From Gyrodactylus bullatarudis (taxonomy: Eukaryota; Platyhelminthes; Monogenea; Gyrodactylidea; Gyrodactylidae): a stretch of 64,000 bases of DNA. The notes under the pieces were generated by a model that did no database searches, was not told where the DNA came from, and saw nothing but the letters and a program-made list of their open reading frames with translations. The stretch is from contig SSNU01000126.1 in the NCBI GenBank assembly GCA_012064415.1, forward strand, positions 97,642-161,641. The letters are read 5' to 3'. Numbering within the stretch: the first letter of the stretch is position 1; the number at the start of each line of letters is the position of its first letter. The position numbers were made by a program, and so were the translations under genes. Below, in pieces: positions 55,940 through 64,000 of this stretch.

Positions 55940-58538
55940 TGTTACCGTAAATATTGAAACTCCGTAAGTTTCGAAACTCCCCAGTGAGTATTGAAACTCC
56001 CTCGTTAGTATCGAAACTCACGAATATTTTCGTGGATATTGAAACTAGTTTCTAAATTCACGGTTTTCGTGAGTATTGAAACTCGTGAGTTTCGAAACTC
56101 CCCAGTGAGTATTGAAACTGAATTAAATTTTCAAATATCTATCAATTTCTTTTTTGGTAATTTTCAAGGTTTAAAAACTTAAACCTTTCAGTGATATGTA
56201 TCAAAAATATTATAAATTTTCACTTTTTACAACTTTTAAAATTTTATTGAAAAAAAGCTTATCGAATGTTATTATTCTTCGTAAAGCCCATTTTTTTCGC
56301 TTCTATGACTTGATTTTGTTTGCATGTATTTATCTAAGGTTTTTTATTTTCTCTGTAAAATAATCTGGGCCAGTTCACATGCAATCATGTGTAAAGTAAA
56401 TATCATGACTGAATGACATACCTAGTGGCTTATTTGTGAATTATAATAACTTGTCATAACAAACAATCAACCCCCGTCAATTGTTTGTTTTTAATTTTTA
56501 GGTAATCTGGGGTCCTACATTTGTAGATTCCTTCAATCTTATTGGCTAATAAGGATATCTTAGAAAGCTTTAGGGTTCAAGAGTTTCATTCAGTCATAAC
56601 TCGTTATGGATTGTGGAGATATGCGAGCTAGATTTGATGAGCTCTTGACTAACCTCAAGAAAGCTGATAACTCCAGAATCTACAACAGAGATCAGTATGC
56701 CGAACTAATTGAACAAGTTAAATTCTCAAAGTTGCCAGAAAAGATTTCTAAAAACCATTATCGTCTTTCCAAAAACTGTGATGTAAAAATTGTTGATGGG
56801 GAAGAGAGAGTTTTTCGTCGCTCAGACAAATATCCAGATGGTCTCATGTACTTGAGAGAGGATGAAATTTTCAATGTAATTCACGAGCTTCATATCAGTA
56901 CAGCCCACTACAAGCGTGATTCCCTTAAAATGGAATTAAGAAGGAAATATTACAATTTAACCTATGAGCACATTCAGATGTATCTTCATCTTTGTGAGAA
57001 TTGTAATAGAGCAGTGCGAGTTGCAAAAAAAGGAATTGTTTCAAACCCGATCATTTCAACTGGATTTTATCAGAGGTGTCAAATGGATTTGATTGATTAC
57101 CAATCGAAGCTAGATGGAAATTTTTAATTTGTGCTTGTAGTCCAGGATCACTTTACAAAAAAAGTTTCCTTACGTGCACTTGTTTCTAAGTCAGCAAAAG
57201 AAGTCTTACAAAATTTAATCGAGATTTTCTGTAGATTTGCTGCACCACAAATTTTACAATCTGATAACGGTCGAGAATTCAAGAATCAACTTATCAGAAG
57301 AACTCTTTCACATTTTTGGCCGGATATTCAATTTGCCTATTCGAAGCCTAGAAAAAGTCAAAGTCAAGGCTCCGTTGAGAGAGCTAACTATGAAGTAGAA
57401 AAAATTTTGTGAAACATAACTGATGACCAAGATACACCAAGTTGGGCTTCTCTTCTTCCGTTTATTGAAAATATCAAGAATTCGGTTCATCATTCAACCA
57501 TCGGGATGACTCCTTATAAAGCTGTCTTTTGTCAAGATCTCAAAGTTCCCTTGCATTTAGAGGAAAGTAATTATTGTTTTTTTAGATAGTGAATTTATAA
57601 AAGACTTTTTATCTGAAACGAGCACCTTCAATCATTCAGCTGACAGTGAAATTGAACAAGATCTTGACCAAGAAAACATAAATATAATAGATTTGTTTGC
57701 TTTCTAAATTCCATATTATGGAATCCATATTTTCATGAATTTTCAAATTCATCTAATTTAGATTTGGATGATGTTGATTTCGGTCCTGATTCTGACCACG
57801 AAAAAAGTATGTTTAGTATAGAAATTTTGAAACTATTTTGTTTTTCGAATGTTAAAAATTATAATCAATATTTACAACAAGATATAGACAAACTTGGAAA
57901 TGAGATTTCGGATAGGTGCTACAGAGGTATCGTGAAAAATGCAAATTCAATGATTCTAAAAACAAACAAGGTCTACGAAATTGGTGAGAATGTTGCTGTT
58001 AAAATTCCCGAATTCGATCGATCCAACTTAGATCACACATGAGTGATAGGAATTATAGTAGAAAGAAATGCTGAAAATTTCTATCGCATCGGGACTAAGC
58101 ATGGAATAATAAATAATGGATGGTTCTCTACCAATGAATTTACGGTCCTTCAAGAAAAATTCATTTCATCTGATCAAGTTTCCTTCCAAGAATGTTCTTT
58201 GAGGACATTTTCTGGACTCGAGTCAAAATTTGGTGGCCAGGGTTTCATTAAATGTGATTGCAAGCTAAATTGCAAGACAAATAAATGCAAGTGCAGGCGT
58301 CAAGGCTTACTTTGTCACTCGAAGTGTCATAATAGTAGTTGTTGTTGTAACAAGTGAAAATTTATAATAATAAAAGGTTATTAAACTAATATTTTTGATA
58401 CATATCACTGAAAGGTTTAAGTTTTTAAACCTTGAAAATTACCAAAAAAGAAATTGATAGATATTTGAAAATTTAGTTCAGTTTCAATACTCACTGAGGA
58501 GTTTCGAAACTCACGGAGTTTCAATATTTACGGTAACA
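55940..58538 (+). mobile_element. Ginger/KRBA2-type integrase transposon, full length
   Basis: The terminal inverted repeats start TGTTACCGTAAATATTG. The right one (about 58,387-58,538) is some 150 bp. The left one is expanded to about 270 bp by internal duplication of GTATTGAAACTC units. Both ends are flanked by TATA (55,936-55,939 and 58,539-58,542), a 4-bp target duplication as in Ginger elements. The element is 2,599 bp and contains one broken integrase-like gene. An AATAAA lies about 10 bp after the gene's stop. Confidence 0.88.
56606..58357 (+). pseudogene. Integrase-like DDE transposase of a Ginger/KRBA2 element
   Basis: ATG 56,606 starts an N-terminal region, then an integrase H2C2 zinc-binding region (VIHELHISTAHYKRD...LHLCENC). 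The rve core follows with catalytic D in QMDLIDYQ (residue 161), D in LQSDNGREF and E in QSQGSVERANYE. Next come WASLLPFIENIKNSVHHSTI and MTPYKAVF, an acidic linker, an SH3-like segment (VYEIGENVAVKIPEFDR) and a cysteine-rich tail (GGQGFIKCDCKLNCKTNKC...CHNSSC). This order matches the KRBA2/SCAND3-like integrases of arthropod genomes. The frame is broken by TAA at 57,125 just before the second catalytic residue, TGA at 57,410, a frameshift near 57,575, a stop near 57,705 and TGA at 58,040. All catalytic residues are still readable, so decay is recent. Confidence 0.9.
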
Positions 58539-58544
58539 TATATT

Positions 58545-59765
58545 TTAAAAGGCTCAAATATTTGTGAATTTTAAGTCAGATTGAAATGATAAAAGTCTTT
58601 CTAAAATAAGAAATAGAGTTTTCGCCGGTTTGGTCGGGCAGAGTTCAAATCTTAGCCCATTTAAATTTTGAAAATTTCAGACTCTTAGATTATTTCGAGC
58701 ATAAATAAAATGCTCAAATTTTGCCAAATTCTAAGTTAATTTTTCAATTCTGGTAGTTTTTTGGAAGAAGAGTGGTGCTTTAACCTGCAATTATCTCGTT
58801 CTCTTAAAACTATTGTAAGACTCTCAAGTAATTTTGTTTATGCATAAGCATCAATTTTGTCAACTCCTCCTCAACTATCGAAAAATGACTGTACTTCTAA
58901 GAGCCCAAGGAAAAAATTTAGAAAAATAGTTCGATTTTTCCAAGAACGATCCGACTAAAAAAATTTTGTTACTCAAGATTTTGGCCCTTTAATCTCCCAA
59001 ATTAACCAAACCAATTTTAAAAATTCAACAAAACCTTTAATCTAGATAGAGTTGTATTTTTTCATCAAAGCATTGAGTAGATTAAAATGGTTGGTATTTA
59101 AATCTATTAGAAATAATGTGATGCAATTTGAGTAGGGTCAATAATGATGAAATTTTGTATTATGAGTGATCACATTTAAATGAAATTCTAGGCGATCTAT
59201 ACTAAATTATTTAAAATTTAATTACATAGAAGTAATGTGTTATTTTTTTATGGGTTGCCTAGTTGTGTGGGTTGCTAGCAGATCGATACTAACCGAAACT
59301 TGTGTATGCATTATTATATATTATATTAGCCATAACTTTTAGCAGAAATAAAATAGTCATACAAAAAATTATATGCATCGTATGTTCTGAAACAGAGGAC
59401 TTTCGAAATCACAGAGAAAAATTCAAAGCTAACTAGAATGGATAAAATCAAACGGGAAAATTTTTTTGTGACGATAGTTGCATCTAATTTTCTTTAATTT
59501 TTCCCTTGGAATATCTGGAGTTTCAAAATATTTTTAATATATTACAATTACTCTTCAGTAGTTAGGTGATTATAATTATAGAAACAAAAAAACGTTTAGT
59601 ATCAATGATATTTTAAAAATTAACTAATTAGAATTATAAGAGTTTGTTAATAATAATAATTTTTAGCTATGTAATCTTCAATGAATCTAATGTTTTTATG
59701 ATTCAGACAGTTGTTTTAATCATTCATATAATTCTATTATTAATGGCAGTTTTATGAACCTTTCA
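58545..59765. other. Intergenic, promoter side of the following gene
   Basis: AT-rich, no open frame or recognisable repeat. A TAATAATAATAATT tract lies at about 59,649. No distinctive core promoter motif seen. Confidence 0.4.
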
Positions 59766-59766
59766 A

Positions 59767-61856
59767 ATGATGAAGTTAATTTTATCTTTCAACATCCTTT
59801 TAATTATTATTCAATCACATTCAGAACTCATTTTAATTGATGAAAGTGATCTTACAAATCATTTAGATAATATAAAATCGTATGATTTCGTCTATACTAA
59901 TCCATATGACGGATCAGTCTCAGTATCTCAGTCTCAGAATGATAAATTCCAAATAATCGTTAACTATACATATGACGATAGTTATCCGATTAGACTCGAT
60001 CACTTTGTTAGCGTCGATAATTCAGATGGTACTGAGGTTCGAATCAATTTAGTAAGTGTTTGAAAATATTTATCAATGAAATTCATCGAAATCTTTTTTC
60101 CAGGCTGAAGCTCAACTCGAACCAAGAAGTGTTGACTATCTAGCTGAAGATCTCATTTATATTCAACTTTTGCTCATCACTTTAGTATCCCTTATTCTGG
60201 TTGTCTTGGTATTTTCAATAATCTTTTCTTGTTGGTGGATTAAAAGTCGTCACAAGTACAACGAAGTCGAACAAATGAAAGGTTAGTTCTCATGATAAAA
60301 ACATAATTATTTATTTTCTTTGAAATCACTAGTTTATCTGATATATAATTATTAATAATATAGCTTTTTCAATAACTCATCAGGTAATTTATTTTTTCAA
60401 GATTTACTTATTTTGCATCGAAATTCTTGCACGAAGAATTCTCCGTTTGTTGAGGTATGATGACAATGTATTGCCTTCGTGTTGTTTTATTTAATGTCTA
60501 TTGTCTTCCTCTATCAATCATTGGCGTCTAATTCTAGGATTCTTTAATCGTAAAATTAATTTCAACTTTATATATTTCAAGATTGATGGCAATTGCAACG
60601 AAAAAAATGCTGAGACAGCTAATCTCCTAGGAAAGATGAATGAACCTATTTCAAATCAGAATTTTTCAAATTCAGATGTAAGTTTCTTGATGAAATATTT
60701 CAAAAATTCAAATTCATTCTAAAATTTCTTCACAGTTGAATCATGTTCTCATGGGGTATAACAAGTCTCTTGGCAAAGTTATTGAGCCAACTTCAATGAA
60801 AAACACTTTGAGTCGACGACCCAGTATTTCTAGTATAGCGAACGATACTGGTTCAAGTATTCTTAGCACAACGCAGCCTTATAGACCAATGAATTCCGCT
60901 GCTACGCTCGGACGTAGGCATATAGCAACTGATTTTATTGATGAAAATCTTTTGAAGAATGCTATCAACAAATCGAATAATATTGAGGCCTATAATCTTG
61001 AAAATCTTTCCTCACAAAATCATTATAATATGAATGAGTTGTCAGAAACTTCAACTGCTATTGATGAACAGAATACGAGTAAACTGATTCTCGACACAGA
61101 TACACAGAGTGAGAGAATAGTGATATATTAATACATATATATTTTTATACTTACATCTCTTTAAAGTTGCCAGCCAAAATGTTCCCATGTATATGACAAT
61201 TTCTGCTTCTGACATGGTCAAAGCACAAATTAGTGAATCATCTGATATGCCAGCAACATTTTGCTTCATCCAACAGTCTGACAACACTCAGAATATCACA
61301 CAAGTCAGTCCTGTTCCAATCGCTGTTGTCATGTCTTCCCAAAATGGACTGGTAAGAAAATATTTTGAAATTATCTTGTGGAATTCTCACTCAATCTTTC
61401 ATCAGGAACCAGATTTACAAACATCTTATACAACAAGTAATTGTCCTAAACATTCTTCCCAAATTTCCCATACGAATGAAAATGCCAATGGCGATGTTAA
61501 GGAGGCAGAAATTAAACAAAAGATTGTTCCAGCCCCACCAGAAAGGGTTGTTAGTCTTCAGAATAGATCAGAAAATGTAAGATAAAAGAATAAAGATAAA
61601 TACTTGACTTGATCTATTGAAAAATATTTCTTTAGAAGAAAATAGTTAATACTCAAACTTTGAATCGAAATTCTAGCAAGAAAGATGTTCATACGAACGG
61701 TCATGAAAATAATGAATCTTCAATTGACAATGAAGTTGATGAAAGTAGCTACAAGACTCTACCCTCTTCATTGAAGTCACCAAAGTCTGCTCTAAAAGAT
61801 TCAACTGATAAAAATGGAATTATCTTGGCCAACGGTACTGGAAGAGTTAATAAGCA
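59767..61856 (+). CDS. Membrane protein, N-terminal exons (signal peptide, TM, polar tail)
   Basis: Inferred exons are 59,767-60,051; 60,104-60,281; a 20-nt microexon 60,364-60,383; 60,582-60,677; 60,736-61,108; 61,167-61,351; 61,406-61,576; and 61,636-61,856. Donors and acceptors are consensus, most introns are 52-59 bp, and all phases agree. The start MMKLILSFNILLIIIQSHS is a signal peptide. About 100 extracellular residues follow, then a transmembrane segment (LLLITLVSLILVVLVFSIIF) with basic residues after it (KSRHK), placing the next part in the cytoplasm. Some 375 residues rich in S, T and N follow (LSRRPSISSIAND, PAPPERVVSL), which looks like a disordered tail with phosphorylation-type sites. 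No family is recognised. The last exon joins in frame (phase 2, weak donor GTTGGT) to the exon at 61,918, so this and the next entry may be one gene. Confidence 0.65.
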
Positions 61857-61917
61857 GTTGGTTTTAATTTTAATCAATTTTTAAATTAAACCATCTAATG
61901 TTTTCTTAATCTTGTAG

Positions 61918-63796
61918 ACTGAGGTTCACCACTCTTTCTGTTCTCATGATTATGGCCATATTTTCCAGTTATCAAAGTCAACCTGTGGAATCTATATTTC
62001 AGTCCTTATCTCAAATACTTGATATTCACCCTGAGCCGAACCAAGGCTTCAATTTGGTCCTCTCTGAACGTCAACGAAATAGTGATTTGAAATTTATTCT
62101 CAATACTGTCCGGAGTCAGGGGAGTCAAAATGATTTATTCAAGGATAAAAAGTTATTTGTCGATATAAACATTTTCCTGCCGAAACGCTATCAGATGAGA
62201 AACTCTTCAAAGTCCGATTTCAATGTATCCTATGTGTTTGGTAGACCAGATAATTTCATTATTAAACTGAATGAATCATCTAATGTCATTGTGGGAATTG
62301 GGGACTCTATCGATCGAAATGTAGTACAAATTTACGATGTCAATCTGAATAATAAAACTCTTACATCAAAGCAATGCAAACAACGATATGGCTGTGAGCA
62401 TTCTTGTGATTACTCAGCTCGCCATTCTTGCATTTGTCAGAGAGGATATACCCTCAATAGTAAGTTATACTTGGTTGTTTACAATGTTTAGAATAAAATT
62501 ATTGATTTTTACTGATTCTACATTCTATTCTATAGTAAAAGAAAGGAAACAAAGGGAGGATTACTTCCTCCTCTATTTATTTTTAAATAAATTCTTTCTC
62601 TTCTTGAGTAGTAAAAGTTTGAGTATTCCCCAAAGTAGTATACCCTCATATATTTTGCAATTCAAATTGCATCTATTAACTACAATTTTCCCCATTCAAA
62701 AAACATTTTTTCTGATTTATTCAGCTTATATACCCATTATTCGATCTGAAGTAACGTTTTTTTCGGTTAAAACCCTGAGTGGTAAAAGGTCTAAAGGAAA
62801 ATGAATGTCTTATAAATTCAAATAAATAAGAAAGGATGCCGAGAAAATTGTGAGGAATATGCGCTTTATTTCGGGCATACTCTTCTCAGCCTCTTACATG
62901 CCAAATATATAGTAAAAAAACAAAGAAAAATATAAATAAATCTGATTGGCTCTCTTTATGATCAGGGTTGAAGGGCATTTCCATTGTCTGTCAAGTTATC
63001 ACATTGTCATAATTCTTAGGCTTTTGAGATGATTGACAATACCCACCCTAGAGTGGGACACATTTCTCATTTGCATGTATAAAGGGCTAGGCATAAACAT
63101 GTCATAATAATAATAAAATTTAGATCGCAAGTGTGCTGATGTCCAAGAATGCAGTATCAAAAATGTTTATGATGAATGCTCCAAGAGATCTGGAACATGT
63201 GTAGAACTTAATGGCTCGTATCAGTGTCAATGTGCCGGGGGAAAGACATGCTTACGTAAGAAACTGAATTTTCCTTTTAAATGTTTAATATTTTATTCCA
63301 TAATTTAGCCTGTGATACTGTCTGTCCCAAGGGTTACTATCGTATTGGGGATTGTTCGAAAAACTTTCCAATTGAATGTATAAGTAAGTGTAAAATCTTA
63401 TTAAACTCTTCAAAAACCCTTTGCTTTGGTTGATATTTTAGTAATCATTTTTTAAATTTTAGAATGCTCAACATCTTGTCCAGAGTCTCAATTCATCACT
63501 AAGCAATGCTCAGCTACATCAGATATTACTTGCCATGGTATGTTTGTTATACTTAAAGAATTTATTTTAATATTTTGTTCGAAAAACTTTCCAATTGAAT
63601 GTATAAGTAAGTGTGAAATCTTATTAAACTCTTCAAAAACTCTTTGCTTTGGTTGATATTTTAGTAATCATTTTTTTAATTTTAGAATGCTCAACATCTT
63701 GCTCATATTCCTTTTTTATAGATTGTTCTCCATCATGTATTTCTGATGATTTTGAGTACATACCGTGTACACAAAATCATGACAGAATTTGTAAAA
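61918..63796 (+). CDS. EGF-domain extracellular protein exons, incomplete at the window edge
   Basis: Inferred exons are 61,918-62,459; 63,124-63,255; then three of exactly 75 nt, 63,309-63,383, 63,463-63,537 and 63,722-63,796, followed by another donor (GTACGT). The first exon opens with a hydrophobic stretch (LSVLMIMAIFSSY) that is either a second membrane segment or, from ATG 61,946, a weak signal sequence. About 160 residues without a known domain follow, with N-glycosylation sites such as NESS and NKT. Then comes an EGF module (CKQRYGCEHSCDYSARHS..C.C..GYTL) running into a calcium-type EGF (DVQECSIKN...CVELNGSYQCQC). Each 75-nt exon adds a 25-residue repeat with cysteines in the same places. 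Several introns are as short as in the preceding exons; the one after 62,459 is 664 bp. The gene continues past 64,000 or ends in unseen exons. Confidence 0.7.
62460..63123 (+). other. Long intron carrying a dispersed repeat
   Basis: At 664 bp this intron is about ten times longer than its neighbours. The extra length includes a repeat at 62,833-62,925 (GAAAGGATGCCGAGAAAATT, CATACTCTTCTCAGCC) shared with 55,528-55,612. Open frames in it (for example 62,388-62,804) are shadows. Confidence 0.6.
63354..63712 (+). repeat. Tandem duplication of an exon/intron boundary, 223-bp offset
   Basis: GTTCGAAAAACTTTCCAATT and the following ~115 bp (end of one 75-nt exon, its intron and the start of the next exon) occur at 63,354-63,489 and again at 63,577-63,712, with only a few differences. 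The second copy lies inside an intron. Confidence 0.9.
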
Positions 63797-64000
63797 GTAC
63801 GTTTAAATTTTTAACATTATAAATTGAACGTTTTTATTAAGTTTTTCCGAATCCATTAAAGAACAGAAGTAGCATAAAATAATAAGAGGTCTTATAAATT
63901 ACAATTTTCTCATACTACCTACTGATTGATGTCATTGGTCAATAGTCGTTAATAAGTCCATTGAAATCCAACTTGATGGGGAAATCTGTCACAAGAGAGT

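Noticed and set aside
62388..62804. 138-codon open frame after the first EGF exon
   Set aside because: It overlaps the EGF exon out of frame and then runs through a 664-bp intron; the consensus donor at 62,460 and the next EGF exon explain the locus better.
1..64000. CRISPR arrays, rRNA genes or bacterial operons
   Set aside because: No evenly spaced direct repeats, no rRNA-like conserved blocks, and gene structure is eukaryotic with introns.

Overview
This window is A+T-rich DNA (roughly 70% A+T by eye) from an invertebrate animal, most likely an arthropod. The reasons are spliced genes with introns of about 52-62 bp, a Shaker-type (Kv1) potassium channel, an EGF-domain membrane protein, and a dense load of animal-type transposons: Penelope-like, non-LTR LINE, piggyBac, a Ginger/KRBA2-type integrase transposon, and several foldback or MITE families. 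No species can be named from the sequence alone.

Layout. 0-1.4 kb: a possible last exon of an upstream gene, a coiled-coil gene (228-978) and, 4 bp beyond its stop on the other strand, a small secreted 8-cysteine protein (983-1300). 2.7-7.2 kb: repeat family A, a damaged Penelope-like element, and a piggyBac pseudo-element nested inside a family A copy. 10-11 kb: two small putative secreted proteins. 12-34 kb: almost no host genes. It holds repeat families A and B, a 1,121-bp foldback element with an 8-bp target duplication, a minus-strand LINE, a Tc1/mariner scrap, a fragment of a multicopy arthropod gene family, and a second Penelope fragment. 35-37 kb: an intact single-exon Kv1 channel whose S4 segment is one repeat short. 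39-44 kb: more family A copies and a second degraded LINE. 45.7-50.9 kb: two intronless minus-strand orphan proteins (268 and 982 aa). 51-59 kb: small palindromic elements, a GACTACA repeat array next to a short AT-hook ORF, and a complete Ginger-like transposon with TATA target duplications but a broken integrase. 59.8 kb to the end: a multi-exon gene whose frame runs through a signal peptide, a transmembrane segment, a long polar region, a second hydrophobic segment, EGF modules and a run of identical-length 75-nt cysteine exons; it continues past the window.

The window contains no operon-like or pathway grouping. The orphan proteins, the channel and the receptor look like independent host genes in a repeat-rich region. 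Exon models are inferred from splice consensus and frame only; boundaries of old repeats are approximate.
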